Source: Allopusillimonas ginsengisoli (GTDB lineage: Bacteria; Pseudomonadota; Gammaproteobacteria; Burkholderiales; Burkholderiaceae_B). From it: a DNA stretch of 64,000 bases. The DNA lies in contig RAPG01000008.1 of assembly GCA_005239165.1 (NCBI GenBank), forward strand, positions 182,005-246,004. The letters run 5' to 3'. Under the pieces are notes generated by a model that worked only from the letters and a program-made list of their open reading frames with translations, made no database searches and was not told the origin of the DNA. Below, in pieces: positions 28,883 through 41,906 of the stretch. The translations under genes and the position numbers were made by a program. How positions within the stretch are numbered: position 1 is the first letter of the stretch; each line of letters opens with the position of its first letter.

Positions 28883-30424
28883 TTAGTCTCCCGCCGCACG
28901 TATGGGGATGGTTTTGCGTTTTTTGCCTATGCCTTTGTGGCCACCAAACAGGCTGGTTTCAGTGGTGCCTTCAGAACAGCCATTGCCAAAGGAGAAGCCA
29001 CAAGATGCGCGCAAGTCGAATGCGTCTTCGGCATATTCGCGATGCGTGGTCGGGATGACGAAGCGATCTTCATAGTTGGCAATGGCCATGTACCGGTACA
29101 TGGCTTCAACTTGCGCCAGACTCAGGCCGACCTCTTCAAGCAACGCCACATCATCATGTCTGTCTACATGACGTCCGCGCATGAATGCGCGCATGGCCAG
29201 CATTCTTTTGAGCGCAAGCCTTACGGGTTCTTCTTTGCCGGCGGTAAGAAGATTGGCCAGGTAACGCAGGGGAATACGCAGGGAGTCCACATCAGGTATT
29301 AACCCATTCGACGCCAGCCTGCCGTCATTGGCGGCAGTGCTAATGGGCGACAGAGGTGGCACATACCAGACCATGGGCAGAGTTCTGTATTCCGGGTGAA
29401 GCGGAAAGGCAATCTTCCACTCCATGGCCATCATATACACCGGCGACCTTTGCGCGCCTTGAATCCAGTTATCGGGCACACCATCACGTCTGGCCTGTTC
29501 GATGATTGCGGGATCATGTGGGTCCAGAAATATGGATAACTGGGCTTCGTAAAGATCTTCAGGGTTTTCGACGGATGCAGCTTCCTGAATGCGGTCGGCG
29601 TCATACAGCACCACGCCAAGATAGCGTATGCGCCCAACACAGGTCTCTGAACAGACGGTGGGCTGCCCCGCTTCAATCCGGGGGTAGCAGAAAATACATT
29701 TTTCAGACTTGCCGCTTTGCCAGTTGTAGTAGATTTTTTTGTAGGGACAGCCTGATACACACATGCGCCAGCCACGACACTTGTCCTGATCAATCAGCAC
29801 GATGCCGTCTTCTTCGCGCTTGTAAATAGAACCCGAAGGGCAGGAGGCAACGCAGGCAGGGTTAAGGCAATGCTCGCACAGGCGCGGCAAGTACATCATG
29901 AAGGTGTTTTCAAACTCACCGTAAATATCGGTTTGCACCTGGTCAAAGTTGTAGTCGGCCTTGCGCTTTTCGAATTCGCCGCCAAGAATTTCCTCCCAGT
30001 TGGGGCCCCATTCTATTTTTTCCATGCGCTCGCCCGTAATCAATGAGCGCGGTCGGGCAACCGGCCCGACCTTTACGTCGGGCGCGTCGTGCAAGTGAGC
30101 ATAATCGAAGGTGAACGGTTCGTAGTAGTCGTCAATTTCAGGCAGATCGGGGTTGCCAAAAATTTTGGATAACACTCGCCATTTACTGCCTGCGGCCAGT
30201 TCAATCTTACCGTTTGCCTTGCGCTTCCAGCCGCCGTGCCAGCGTTTCTGGTTTTCCCAATCTTTCGGATAGCCTACGCCGGGCTTGGTTTCGACGTTGT
30301 TAAACCATGCGTACTCCATGCCCTCGCGCGACGTCCACACGTTTTTACAGGTCACTGAACAGGTATGACAGCCTATGCATTTATCCAGGTTCATGACCAT
30401 GCCGATCTGAGCGCGAATTTTCAT
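28883..30424 (-). CDS. narH: Respiratory nitrate reductase beta subunit, iron-sulfur protein
   Basis: Carries electrons from NarI to NarG through three [4Fe-4S] and one [3Fe-4S] cluster. 513 residues. The cluster motifs are complete: CIGCHTCSVTCKNVW (Cys 16, 19, 22, 26), CEHCLNPACVASCPSG, CRGWRMCVSGCPYKK with Trp in place of a Cys as in the [3Fe-4S] site, and CIFCYPRIEAGQPTVCSETC. The start overlaps the narG stop by four bases (ATGA). The C-terminal tail of about 20 residues is basic. Confidence 0.96.
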   Translation of the reverse strand: MKIRAQIGMVMNLDKCIGCHTCSVTCKNVWTSREGMEYAWFNNVETKPGVGYPKDWENQKRWHGGWKRKANGKIELAAGSKWRVLSKIFGNPDLPEIDDYYEPFTFDYAHLHDAPDVKVGPVARPRSLITGERMEKIEWGPNWEEILGGEFEKRKADYNFDQVQTDIYGEFENTFMMYLPRLCEHCLNPACVASCPSGSIYKREEDGIVLIDQDKCRGWRMCVSGCPYKKIYYNWQSGKSEKCIFCYPRIEAGQPTVCSETCVGRIRYLGVVLYDADRIQEAASVENPEDLYEAQLSIFLDPHDPAIIEQARRDGVPDNWIQGAQRSPVYMMAMEWKIAFPLHPEYRTLPMVWYVPPLSPISTAANDGRLASNGLIPDVDSLRIPLRYLANLLTAGKEEPVRLALKRMLAMRAFMRGRHVDRHDDVALLEEVGLSLAQVEAMYRYMAIANYEDRFVIPTTHREYAEDAFDLRASCGFSFGNGCSEGTTETSLFGGHKGIGKKRKTIPIRAAGD

Positions 30425-33400
30425 TTTTCGTCTCCAGTTTCTTTGGTGGCCATGGATAAGGTTGGCGCGCCTTCCTCGAGTGTGTGCTGGTGTCGCGCTG
30501 CGGCGCTGTCCGACAGCACGGACTCTGGCGTCGACTCGTCTTTCCAGTCGATGACGTTCATTTTCCGGATGATGACAAACTCATCCCGATTTGAGCCTAC
30601 GGTGCCGTAGTAATTAAAGCCATACGCCAGGTGTGCATAGCCGCCAATCATGTGGGTGGGCTTGGGGATGATGCGTGTGACCGAGTTGTGTATGCCCCGT
30701 ACTCCGGTTACTTCGGAGCCAGGTTGGTTAATGATTTTTTCTTGAGCGTGGTACATCAGCACGGCCCCCTTGGGAATGCGCTGGCTGACCACGGCACGCG
30801 CCGTAAGCGCGCCATTCAGGTTAAAGGCTTCAATCCAGTCGTTATCGACCACGCCTATTTTTTGCGCGTCAATCTCAGACATCCAGATAATGGGGCCCCG
30901 CGCGACAGCGTAAGCATCAAAAGGTTATCGGTATAGGTGCTGTGTATGCCCCATTTCTGGTGCGGTGTTAAAAAATTAAGGGCAATTTCAGGGTTGCCGT
31001 TTGAATGGGTGCCTTCCATACCCAGGGTGCTGCGGGTATCCATGGGGGGCTTGTAAACGCACAAGGCCTCGCCAAAATCACGCATCCATGTATGGTCCTG
31101 GTAAAGCTGCTGGCGGCCCGACAAGGTACGCCAGGGAATCATTTCATGCACATTGATATAGCCCGCGTTGTAAGACACGTGCTCTGACTCTATGCCACTC
31201 CAGGTAGGCGATGAAATAATTTTTCTGGGTTGGGCCTGTATGTCACGAAAACGTATTTTCTCGTCTTCGCGGCTGCGGGCAAGGTGCGTGTGATCAATAC
31301 CAGTCGATTTCGATAAGGCTGCCCATGCCTTGACCGCAACCGCACCATTGGTTTCAGGCGCCAGCGTCAGCACAACCTCTGAGGCATCAAGGCCAGTTTG
31401 AATAGACGGCCGGCCTTTGGATACGCCTTTATCCAGCACAGTATGGTTCAGGCCGCGCAATAGTTCGATTTCTTCGCCGGTCTGCCATGATATGCCTTTG
31501 CCTCCATTGCCCAGCGTGTCCAGCAGCGGCCCGACTGATGTATATTTTTTGTACGTGTCAGGGTAATTGCGCGTCACCTTGATCACATTAGCCATGGTTT
31601 TGCCAGGCACGGGGTCACATTCGCCTTTGCCCCAGTCTTGTATTTCGGGCCCCTGCGCGATTTCTTCTGGCGCGTCGTGCAACAGCGGAGCGAGCACGAC
31701 GTCGTTTTCTTCACCCAGATGGCCAACCGCCAGCTCAGAAAACCGCTTTGCAATCCCCTTGTAGATATCCCAGTCGCTCTTGGACTGCCAGGCCGGGTCA
31801 ACCGCCGTAGAGAGCGGATGAATAAAGGGATGCATGTCAGACGTATTCATGTCGTCTTTTTCGTACCACGTGGCAGTGGGCAAGACGACGTCAGAATACA
31901 GACAGGTGGTAGACATGCGAAAGTCCAGAGTTACCACCAGATCCAGCTTGCCTTGTGGGGCAGGGTTGCGCCATTTCACTTCCTGCGGCCGTATACCTGA
32001 TTCTTCCCCAAGCTCCTTGCCCTGAACACCATGTTCAGCCCCCAGCAGGTGCTTGAGAAAATACTCATGCCCCTTGCCCGATGATCCAAGCAAATTGGAA
32101 CGCCATACAAACAGGTTGCGTGGGAAGTTCTCAGGCGCGTCGGGGTCAGTACAGGCCATTTCCAGCGAGCCGTTTTTCAGGCCTTCTGCTACAAAGGTGG
32201 CCGTGTCGCCTTCTGCCGCCGCGCGTCCAATATCCAGCGGGTTGCTTTTAAAATGCGGGGCGGTGGGAAGCCATCCCATGCGTTCGGCCTTGACGTTGTA
32301 GTCGATGAGGCTTTCGGAAACCGCCTGCGTGCTGGCCAGCGGCGACAGTATGGTTGAGACTTTCAGCGTTTCGTAACGCCACTGATCGGTATGCGCGTAA
32401 AAGAAAGAGGTACCGTTCATGAAACGCGGTGGGCGATGCCAGTCTGTGGCGAAGGCCAGCGGGAGCCAGCCAGTTTGTGGCCGCAGCTTCTCCTGGCCTA
32501 CATAGTGCGACCAGCCACCTCCCGACTTGCCGACGCATCCGCACATGACCAGCAAGTTGATCGCTGCCCTGTAGCTCATGTCCATATTGAACCAATGGTT
32601 CAGACCGGCGCCGATAATGATCATAGACTTGCCTTCAGTCTTGTGGGCATTGACGGCAAACTCACGGGCCACAGCGATAACGTCGTCGCGCCCTACACCC
32701 GTTATCTGTTCCTGCCAGGCGGGCGTGTAAGGGATGTCATCGTCATAGCTGGCGGCCACATTTTCGCCACCCAGGCCCTGATCGACACCATAGTTGGCAA
32801 TAAACAGGTCGTATACCGTGGCCACCAGCACTTCGCCTTCGCGCGTATTTACCCGGCGCACGCCTATGCGTCGCGGCAATATGCTGTCATGGCCGGTATG
32901 CGTAAAGTGTGTGGTCTCGGTATTGCCAAAGTAGGGGAAGGCAACGTCGATGACCTCATCGTGGTGCTCTACCAATGAGAGACGTGGTCGGATGGCGTTG
33001 CCTTTGGCATCTTCTTCCTTGATGTTCCACTTGCCCGCATCACCGCCTTCCTTCTGGCCCCAGCGAAACCCTATGGAACCCACAGGCGCGACCAGATTAT
33101 CGGTGATTTCGTCCAGAACGACTGTTTTCCAGGCTGCATTGTTGTCTTGCCCAAGCGCATTTTCGCACTCATCGGCGCGCAACATACGCTCAGGCACGTA
33201 ATGATCGCCTTGTTTGACGATACGCACCAGCATAGGCATGTCGGTATAGCGCCGACAATAGTCCGAGAAGTACTCGCTTTTGCTGGACACATGAAACTCT
33301 TTGAGCACGACATGGCCCATGGCCAGGCCCAGCGCTGCATCCGTGCCCTGTTTGGGGTGCATCCACAGGTCGCCGAATTTTGCGCCTTCAGCATAGTCAG

Positions 33401-34244
33401 GAAAAATGGACACAACACGGGTACCGCGATAGCGCGCTTCGGTCATGAAGTGGGCATCGGGTGTTCGGGTTTGAGGTACGTTGGAACCCCACATGATGAT
33501 AAAGGTAGAGTTGTACCAATCTGCCGACTCGGGTACGTCGGTCTGCTCGCCCCAGGTCTGCGGTGAAGCGGGCGGCAGATCACAGTACCAGTCGTAAAAG
33601 CTGAGGTTTACGCCCCCGATCAATGACAGATAGCGACTGCCAGACGCATACGAGATCATCGACATGGCAGGTATGGGCGAAAAGCCCACGACGCGATCCG
33701 GGCCATGGCGCTTAATGGTATGGATATTGGCCGCCGCGATCATCTCGTTGACTTCGTCCCAACTTGACCTGACAAAGCCGCCCAGGCCGCGGCGGCTGGT
33801 GTACGAGGCACGTTGTGCACTGTCGTCAACAATGGCCGCCCAGGCATCAACAGGTTCCAGCGTGGCGCGCTTGTCGCGCCAGAGACGCACTAGCGCGCTA
33901 CGCACCAAGGGATACTTAAGCCTGTTAGCGCTATACAGATACCAGGAATACGATGCACCGCGCGAACAGCCGCGCGGTTCGTGGTTGGGCATGTCGGGGC
34001 GGGTACGGGGGTAGTCGGTCTGCTGGGTTTCCCACGTGACGATGCCGCCCTTGACGTAGATTTTCCAGGAACAGGAGCCCGTGCAGTTGACGCCGTGGGT
34101 AGAACGAACAATTTTGTCGTGTTGCCACCGCTTGCGGTAGGCTTCTTCCCACTTTCGGTCTTCTTGAGTTGTTATGCCATGGCCATCGGAGAACGCAGGC
34201 CTGGATTGCGAGAAATATTTGAGTCTATCGACGAAGTGACTCAT
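30421..34244 (-). CDS. narG: Respiratory nitrate reductase alpha subunit (frameshifted in this sequence)
   Basis: The molybdenum catalytic subunit that reduces nitrate to nitrite on the cytoplasmic side. The frame from 34244 has the [4Fe-4S] ligands His50, Cys54, Cys58 and Cys93 and the molybdenum Asp region YDWYCDLPPASPQTWGEQTD. It reads normally to LTLSRG and then gives APLSGCLRLTRKK and a stop at 30855. The missing end, SEIDAQKIGVVDNDWIEAF and the rest of the NarG C-terminus, is open in another frame down to 30421. A single extra G in the minus-strand run of four Gs (plus-strand C run 30896-30899) would restore GGPIIWMSEIDA. So either the gene has lost one base or the sequence has a homopolymer error. 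Without repair the product lacks about 150 residues. Confidence 0.93.
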
Positions 34245-34386
34245 ATCGCGGCCTGTGTCAAATTACGAAAAATACAGGCAGCGCTCTGCGGACAATACTT
34301 ATAAGGCATAGGTCCCTCCGGTGTCGCAAACAGGATAGGCCCTGGCCAGCGGGGACACGCGCACCATCAGGTGCAATGCGCGATAG

Positions 34387-35883
<1,497 letters not shown>

Positions 35884-35885
35884 TA

Positions 35886-36977
35886 ATGAGCTATCGTCCC
35901 TCTACCGGTAAGACCCGCAACATGACCATGATTCAGGCCTTGAGGTCTGCCATGGATGTCATGCTGGGGCGCGATGAAAATGTAGTGGTGTTTGGACAAG
36001 ACGTGGGTTATTTCGGCGGCGTATTTCGCTGCACCGAAGGCTTGCAGACCAAATACGGTACGTCTCGTGTTTTTGACGCTCCCATATCAGAAGGAGGCAT
36101 AGTCGGCGCCGCGGTGGGCATGGGTGCCTACGGCCTGCGGCCCGTGGTTGAAATTCAATTTGCCGACTATTTTTACCCCGCCACTGACCAGATCGTTTCT
36201 GAAGCTGCTCGCTTGCGTTATCGCTCGGCCGGCGACTTTATTGCACCGTTGACCATTCGCATGCCTTGCGGCGGCGGTATTTTTGGCGGGCAAACGCACA
36301 GCCAGAGCCCGGAAGCCATGTTTACCCATGTCAGCGGCCTGCGCACGGTTATGCCTTCCAACCCTTACGATGCTAAGGGCATGCTTATTGCGGCAATTGA
36401 ATGCGATGACCCCGTCATCTTTCTTGAGCCCAAGCGCTTGTATAACGGCCCGTTTGACGGCCACCACGACCAACCCGTCGTGCCATGGTCCAAGCACCCC
36501 ATGGGGGCAGTTCCTGAAGGGTATTACTCCATCCCCCTCGAGTCGGCATCTGTGTTCAGACCCGGCAAAGACCTGACCGTGCTTACTTACGGCACCATGG
36601 TTTTTGTGGCCGAAGTGGCAGCACAAGAATCCGGTATTGACGCTGAAATTATTGATCTGCGCAGTATCTGGCCACTCGATATTGACACTGTGGTGGCGTC
36701 GGTGCGCAAAACCGGTCGCTGCGTGGTGCTGCATGAGGCTACCCAAACCAGTGGCTTTGGTGCCGAGCTGGTGAGTCTGGTGCAAGAGCATTGTTTTTAT
36801 CACCTTGAGGCTCCCATAGAACGCATCGCAGGTTGGGACACCCCTTACCCGCACGCACATGAATGGGCGTATTTTCCCAGCCCTGCCCGGGTAATCGAGG
36901 CTTTCCGCAGAGTGATGGGAGCAACGCCTGGCCGCGAGGCTCAAGACGACAGGTTTGCGGCCGGGAGGGAGGGCTGA
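35886..36977 (+). CDS. bkdA2: Branched-chain 2-oxoacid dehydrogenase E1 beta subunit
   Basis: Forms the E1 heterotetramer with BkdA1. 363 residues, starting two bases after the bkdA1 stop. Strong BkdA2 signatures: RSAMDVMLGRDENVVVFGQD, YFGGVFRCTEGLQTKYG, GGGIFGGQTHSQSPEAMFTH and the C-terminal GRCVVLHEATQTSGFGAELV. The last residues (GATPGREAQDDRFAAGREG) extend beyond the usual end by about 15. The stop lies two bases ahead of the bkdB ATG. Confidence 0.96.
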   Translation: MSYRPSTGKTRNMTMIQALRSAMDVMLGRDENVVVFGQDVGYFGGVFRCTEGLQTKYGTSRVFDAPISEGGIVGAAVGMGAYGLRPVVEIQFADYFYPATDQIVSEAARLRYRSAGDFIAPLTIRMPCGGGIFGGQTHSQSPEAMFTHVSGLRTVMPSNPYDAKGMLIAAIECDDPVIFLEPKRLYNGPFDGHHDQPVVPWSKHPMGAVPEGYYSIPLESASVFRPGKDLTVLTYGTMVFVAEVAAQESGIDAEIIDLRSIWPLDIDTVVASVRKTGRCVVLHEATQTSGFGAELVSLVQEHCFYHLEAPIERIAGWDTPYPHAHEWAYFPSPARVIEAFRRVMGATPGREAQDDRFAAGREG

Positions 36978-36979
36978 TC

Positions 36980-38515
36980 ATGGGTATACACATTATTAAA
37001 ATGCCCGACATCGGCGAAGGCATTGCAGAGGTTGAGCTGGTCGAATGGCACGTGGCAGAAGGCGACAGCGTGGTCGAAGACCAAGTGCTGGCCGATGTCA
37101 TGACCGACAAGGCCACGGTGCAAGTACCGTCGCCGGTTCACGGCAAAGTATTGGGGTTGGGCGGCAAGGTAGGCGAGGTCATGGCCGTTGGCTCTGAGCT
37201 TGTGCGTCTGGAAGTGGAAGGCGAGGGCAACGAGCATCTTCATTCTGGCAAAAGCAGGCGACCTGCGGCTGCTGCGACGGCTTCGGGCAGCGCAAGCAGC
37301 GAACACTCAGTACGTGTCGGTCAGTCTGACGACGGCACGCCGGGCAAAGACGGGGGCTCGTCCGCCAACGCACCGGCAGGCCATGGCAGAGATTCGGACA
37401 AGGCAGGGGAAACGTCAGCGCCCCATGAAAACAGACCCGGTCACAGAGCAGCTGGGCAGGTGCCTAGTTCCGGGCAAGAGCAACAAGGGCAAGGGCAAGG
37501 GCAAGGGCAAGGGCAGGCAGATTCTGGCTCGAATCAGCCTACAGCAAGGTCTGACGCAAACCATTCATCCGCATTAACGGGTGCACGTTCAGCTACGGCC
37601 AGTGCTGCAGGAAGCGGCATGCCCGCCCGACCTGATAGAGAAAAACCACTTGCATCCCCCGCAGTGCGTAAACGCGCCTGGGACCTGGGCATAGAACTGC
37701 AATACGTGGCAGGCTCTGGCGCGGCGGGGCAAATTACCCACGGTGATCTTGATCTATACGTTGAACAGGGGGCCAAGGCAAATGCCGCAGCGCGGCCGTC
37801 TGCCTATACCCGTCGCGACGACGAACAAGACGTACCTGTAGTTGGCCTGAGGCGTCGCATTGCAGAAAAGATGCAAGAGTCCAAGCGGCGAATTCCGCAT
37901 TTTTCCTACGTGGAAGAGATCGACGTCACTGAACTCGAAGCCCTGCGCCAGAAGTTAAACGCACAATGGGGGGCCGAGCGCGGCAAGCTGACACTGTTGC
38001 CCTTGCTGGCGCGTGCCATCATCAATGCCTTGCGCGAGTTTCCGCAAATCAATGCACGCTATGACGACGAGGCTGGTGTTGTACAACGCTATGGTGCCGT
38101 GCATCTGGGTATTGCCGCTCAGACAGCGGCGGGCTTGATGGTTCCGGTTGTAAGGCATGCCGAAGCGCTTGATCTCTGGGCCTGCGGGGCGGAGATCAAC
38201 CGGCTGGCCGAGGCCACACGTGCCGGTAAGGCTGCGCGCGATGAGCTCAGCGGTTCGACTATTACCATAAGTAGTCTTGGGCCTTTGGGCGGCATTGTGT
38301 CTACACCGGTCATCAACCGCCCTGAAGTCGCAATTGTGGGTGTGAACCGTATGGTAGAGCGACCAATGATTGTTGGTGGTGCCGTCGTCGCGCGCAAAAT
38401 GATGAACCTGTCATCGTCGTTTGACCATCGTGTTGTAGACGGCATGGATGCCGCCCAATTCATTCAGCGCGTGCGCGGCTATCTCGAATGCCCCGCCATG
38501 CTGTTTATCGAGTAA
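36980..38515 (+). CDS. bkdB: Branched-chain 2-oxoacid dehydrogenase E2 (lipoamide acyltransferase)
   Basis: The acyltransferase core. The ATG at 36980 gives 511 residues: lipoyl domain (1-80) with the modified lysine in [13 protein letters not shown], a long flexible linker (about 85-225), an E1/E3-binding domain ([20 protein letters not shown]) and a catalytic domain with [20 protein letters not shown]. The linker is about 100 residues longer than in Pseudomonas BkdB and contains a [10 protein letters not shown] stretch encoded by five GGGCAA-type hexamers at 37487-37516, plus much Ser, Gly and Asp. The preceding frame extension to 36863 is a shadow of bkdA2. Confidence 0.95.
   Translation: MGIHIIKMPDIGEGIAEVELVEWHVAEGDSVVEDQVLADVMTDKATVQVPSPVHGKVLGLGGKVGEVMAVGSELVRLEVEGEGNEHLHSGKSRRPAAAATASGSASSEHSVRVGQSDDGTPGKDGGSSANAPAGHGRDSDKAGETSAPHENRPGHRAAGQVPSSGQEQQGQGQGQGQGQADSGSNQPTARSDANHSSALTGARSATASAAGSGMPARPDREKPLASPAVRKRAWDLGIELQYVAGSGAAGQITHGDLDLYVEQGAKANAAARPSAYTRRDDEQDVPVVGLRRRIAEKMQESKRRIPHFSYVEEIDVTELEALRQKLNAQWGAERGKLTLLPLLARAIINALREFPQINARYDDEAGVVQRYGAVHLGIAAQTAAGLMVPVVRHAEALDLWACGAEINRLAEATRAGKAARDELSGSTITISSLGPLGGIVSTPVINRPEVAIVGVNRMVERPMIVGGAVVARKMMNLSSSFDHRVVDGMDAAQFIQRVRGYLECPAMLFIE
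37487..37516 (+). repeat. GGGCAA hexamer microsatellite in the bkdB linker
   Basis: Five consecutive hexamers, four GGGCAA and a last GGGCAG, preceded by related AGCAACAA. They encode Gly-Gln repeats in the flexible linker. Being in-frame (six bases per unit), changes in copy number would only alter linker length. Confidence 0.85.
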
Positions 38516-38529
38516 GGAGCCCGGGTTTT

Positions 38530-39927
38530 ATGCAAGCTACAACACTGTTGATTATCGGTGGGGGGCCCGGCGGCTACATCGCGGCAATCCGCGCTGGCCA
38601 ACTGGGCATTCCTACCGTACTGGTTGAAAGCGACAATGTGGGAGGCACATGCCTTAACATTGGCTGCATTCCATCCAAGGCGTTAATTCATGCCGCTGAT
38701 GAATTTCACAAGGTGGTGGGCTACGGTGGCAGTTCGTCACTGGGTATAAAGGTATCAACGCCTGCCATCGACATAGGCAAAACCGTTGCCTGGAAAGATG
38801 GCGTGGTCAAGCGGTTGACCGGCGGGGTGGCGGCACTGCTGAAAAAGAACGGCGTGCACGTCATCAAAGGCTGGGCCCGCATTATCGATGGCAAAACCAT
38901 TGCGATTGATCAGGGTGACAAGGCGGGCGAGCGCTTACAGATCAGCTGCGAGCATTTGCTGCTGGCCACGGGCTCAGAGGCCACCGAACTGCCTGACATG
39001 CCGTTTGGTGACAAGGTTATTTCATCCACCCAGGCCTTGTCACCCACCATGGTGCCTGAGCGCATTGCCGTGGTAGGTGCCGGCTATATAGGCCTGGAAC
39101 TTGGCATCGCCTATCGCAAGCTGGGTTCTCAGGTAAGTATTATCGAAACGCAAGACCGCATTTTGCCGGCCTACGACGCCGATCTGGCAAAGCCCGTGCT
39201 GGCATCGCTCAAAAAGCTGGGCGTCACGCTGCATCTTTCATGCGCGGTAAAGGGCATGAACGAGGCAGGCACCGCGTTGCGTGTACTAGACCAACACGAC
39301 AGCGAAATACTGCTCGAAACAGACCAGGTGCTGGTGGCCGTGGGCCGGCGCCCACGCACAGCGGGCTTTGGTCTTGAATCGCTTATGCTCGACATGGACG
39401 GCCGGTCGCCTCGCATCGATGACCAATGCCGCACGTCCATGCACAATGTATGGGCCATAGGTGATCTGGTGGGCGAGCCTATGCTGGCTCACCGGGCCAT
39501 GGCACAGGGCGAAATGGTGGCTGAAATTATTGCAGGCAAATCACGTCGGTTTACGCCTGCATCCATACCTGCCGTGTGTTTTACAGACCCTGAAATCGCC
39601 GTGGCAGGCCTTAGCCCCGAAGATGCCACGCAGCAGGGCCTGGACTGCATTCATGCCATGTTCCCCTTCAGCGCCAATGGCCGGGCCATGACACTGGAAT
39701 CCACCGAAGGCTTTGTGCGGGTGGTCGCTCGCCGCGACAATCACCTTGTGGTGGGGTGGCAGGCCGTAGGGCCAGGGGTTTCCGAATTAAGCACAGCCTT
39801 TTCACAATCGCTGGAAATGGGCGCGCGTCTTGAAGACGTGGCGGGCACGATTCACGCGCATCCCTCTCTGGGTGAAGCCGTGCAGGAAGCCGCACTGCGA
39901 GCCCTGGGCCACGCACTGCATATTTAA
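38530..39927 (+). CDS. lpdV: Dihydrolipoyl dehydrogenase E3 of the bkd complex
   Basis: Reoxidises the lipoyl group of E2 with NAD. The ATG at 38530 ([20 protein letters not shown]) follows a GGAG sequence after the bkdB stop; 465 residues. The FAD site is [17 protein letters not shown], the redox disulfide [13 protein letters not shown], the NAD site [20 protein letters not shown], and the catalytic His near the end in [16 protein letters not shown]. Closes the bkd operon. Confidence 0.95.
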   Translation: MQATTLLIIGGGPGGYIAAIRAGQLGIPTVLVESDNVGGTCLNIGCIPSKALIHAADEFHKVVGYGGSSSLGIKVSTPAIDIGKTVAWKDGVVKRLTGGVAALLKKNGVHVIKGWARIIDGKTIAIDQGDKAGERLQISCEHLLLATGSEATELPDMPFGDKVISSTQALSPTMVPERIAVVGAGYIGLELGIAYRKLGSQVSIIETQDRILPAYDADLAKPVLASLKKLGVTLHLSCAVKGMNEAGTALRVLDQHDSEILLETDQVLVAVGRRPRTAGFGLESLMLDMDGRSPRIDDQCRTSMHNVWAIGDLVGEPMLAHRAMAQGEMVAEIIAGKSRRFTPASIPAVCFTDPEIAVAGLSPEDATQQGLDCIHAMFPFSANGRAMTLESTEGFVRVVARRDNHLVVGWQAVGPGVSELSTAFSQSLEMGARLEDVAGTIHAHPSLGEAVQEAALRALGHALHI

Positions 39928-40004
39928 GAACATGGCACCCGGGGTTGCCGACGATACAATAATCACTGTTTTACCCCTTTCACTTACAAACAAGGCAACC
40001 CTCC

Positions 40005-40961
40005 ATGTCAGCAAGCGATAAAAACCCTGAGGCGACACAGCCGCGCCTGGACTATGTCATGTGTGCCAGCCCTGCGGGCACACACCGTATGGCGTATTGG
40101 GAGTGGGGTGACCCAAGCAACTCCCGTGTTCTTCTCTGCGTACATGGTCTTACGCGCACGGGGCGTGATTTTGACAAGCTGGCGCAGCGGTTGGCTCCGC
40201 ATTACCGCGTGGTCTGCCCCGACATCGTTGGTCGCGGCTTGTCTGACTGGTTGATCAACCCTGCGGGGTACGTTGTGCCTCAATATGTGGCCGACATGCT
40301 GACGCTGATTGCGCGCCTGAAGCCTGCTACGCTTGACTGGGTAGGCACGTCGATGGGTGGTCTGATCGGGCTGGGCCTGTCTGGGGTACTGGCCATGTCG
40401 GCACTGGCCCGGCCCGTGCGCACGGGGGCAGGGCTACCAGAAGTTAGTGGTGTTCCGCTGGGCAAAATGGTACTTAATGATATTGGCCCCATGCTTAAAG
40501 CAGACGGGCTGGAGCGCATTGCCGCGTACGTGGGGCAGCCCATGAAATTTGACAGCTTTGACGAGGCAGTTGCCTACGTGCGCAGCGTGTCGGCAAGTTT
40601 CGGAGAACACGATGAAGAGGGCTGGCAGGCCTTGACGCGTTATGTGTTTGTTGAACAGAACGGCCAGTGGGTCAAGCATTATGACTTGCGTATTGCTGAA
40701 CCGTTTGCCCTGCAAAACGAGGCGGCCATGCAGGCATCAGAGCTTATGCTATGGCGGGCTTATGAAAGCCTTGCTGCACCTGTGCTTATTGTGCGAGGCG
40801 AGCATTCTGATCTGCTTACCGAAGCCACAGCCCAGGAGATGCTGCGGCGTAATCCCCAGGCGCGTCTGCATATAGTACCGGGCGTGGGGCACGCTCCTAC
40901 GCTGCGCAGCAACGACCAGATTACTCCAGTAGAAACATTTTTGCTGGGTAACACAGCGTAA
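40005..40961 (+). CDS. Alpha/beta-fold hydrolase, 318 aa
   Basis: A soluble hydrolase with the nucleophile elbow WVGTSMGGLIGLGLSG (Ser, about residue 119), the oxyanion region LLCVHGLTRTGRDFDKLAQR and a C-terminal His in IVPGVGHAPTLRS. A catalytic Asp is likely in VRGEHSDLL. It resembles the putative esterases or haloperoxidase-like proteins found near lpd genes, but the substrate is not predictable. It stands between lpdV and the PHP gene, 77 bases after the former. Confidence 0.85.
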   Translation: MSASDKNPEATQPRLDYVMCASPAGTHRMAYWEWGDPSNSRVLLCVHGLTRTGRDFDKLAQRLAPHYRVVCPDIVGRGLSDWLINPAGYVVPQYVADMLTLIARLKPATLDWVGTSMGGLIGLGLSGVLAMSALARPVRTGAGLPEVSGVPLGKMVLNDIGPMLKADGLERIAAYVGQPMKFDSFDEAVAYVRSVSASFGEHDEEGWQALTRYVFVEQNGQWVKHYDLRIAEPFALQNEAAMQASELMLWRAYESLAAPVLIVRGEHSDLLTEATAQEMLRRNPQARLHIVPGVGHAPTLRSNDQITPVETFLLGNTA

Positions 40962-40993
40962 ACTATGCCTTTAAAAATAAAACAGGAGACTGG

Positions 40994-41824
40994 GTGAACG
41001 TTGATTTGCACTGCCATTCCACGATGTCTGATGGCGTGCTCGAGCCAGCCGTCGTTGCAGCCCGCGCGCATGCCAACGGCGTTGACCTTTGGGCGCTCAC
41101 AGATCACGATGAGCTGGCGGGGCTGGCTGAAGCACGACAAACTGCCGAGTCACTGGGTATGCGGTTTGTTACAGGGGTAGAAATCTCCGTAACCTGGGCC
41201 GGTCACACCGTACACATCGTTGGTTTGAACGTTGACGAACACAACAAGGCCCTTAATGAAGGGTTGGCAGGCATACGTAACGGGCGTGCCATACGCGCAC
41301 ACGAAATGGCCGACAAGCTCGAAAGCCTGGGCATCCCCAACAGCTATGAGGGGGCGTTGCCCTACGCAGCCAACCCTGATCTCATCAGCCGCACCCATTT
41401 CGCGCGCTTTCTGGTCCAGGAAGGCTATTGCAGCAAGCTGCAAGAAGCCTTTGACAAATACCTGAAAGATGGCGGCCCCGCTTATGTGCCTATGCACTGG
41501 TCAACCCTGGACGACGCCGTGGGCTGGATTACCGGCGCGGGAGGACGGGCTGTCATTGCTCACCCCGGCCGTTACGACTACACACCCATGCAGTTTGATG
41601 CTTTGTATGATCACTTCTTGCAGGTGGGTGGGGTAGCTATCGAAGTCATGACAGGCAGTCATACGCCTGATCAGTACGCACAATACGCGACTGTAGCGCG
41701 CCAATATGGCTTTATGGCTTCCAGCGGGTCTGACTTCCACAGCCCCAGAGAAGGTAAACTTGATCTGGGCGAAGTGCCGCCTCTGCCAGCCGACCTCAAA
41801 CCCGTCTGGCACGACTGGATCTGA
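40994..41824 (+). CDS. PHP-domain phosphatase (3',5'-nucleoside bisphosphate phosphatase / RNase AM type)
   Basis: A 276-residue trinuclear-metal enzyme. The GTG start at 40994 has AGGAGA 6 bases ahead. The PHP motifs are NVDLHCHSTMSDGVLEP (His-x-His), LWALTDHDELAG, TGVEISVTWAGHTVHIVG, AVIAHPGR and SSGSDFHSPREG. Relatives (YciV/Rnm) remove 3' phosphate from pAp and degrade small 5' RNA ends. Here it is followed by greB, a common neighbourhood in betaproteobacteria. Confidence 0.87.
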   Translation: MNVDLHCHSTMSDGVLEPAVVAARAHANGVDLWALTDHDELAGLAEARQTAESLGMRFVTGVEISVTWAGHTVHIVGLNVDEHNKALNEGLAGIRNGRAIRAHEMADKLESLGIPNSYEGALPYAANPDLISRTHFARFLVQEGYCSKLQEAFDKYLKDGGPAYVPMHWSTLDDAVGWITGAGGRAVIAHPGRYDYTPMQFDALYDHFLQVGGVAIEVMTGSHTPDQYAQYATVARQYGFMASSGSDFHSPREGKLDLGEVPPLPADLKPVWHDWI

Positions 41825-41906
41825 ACTTTCTACGGAGAAACGGGCCAATGCACGCGCCAGACGGCGCAAGCGCACCGTTGTCTGACGGTTAGCCCTGAAG
41901 TTAAAA

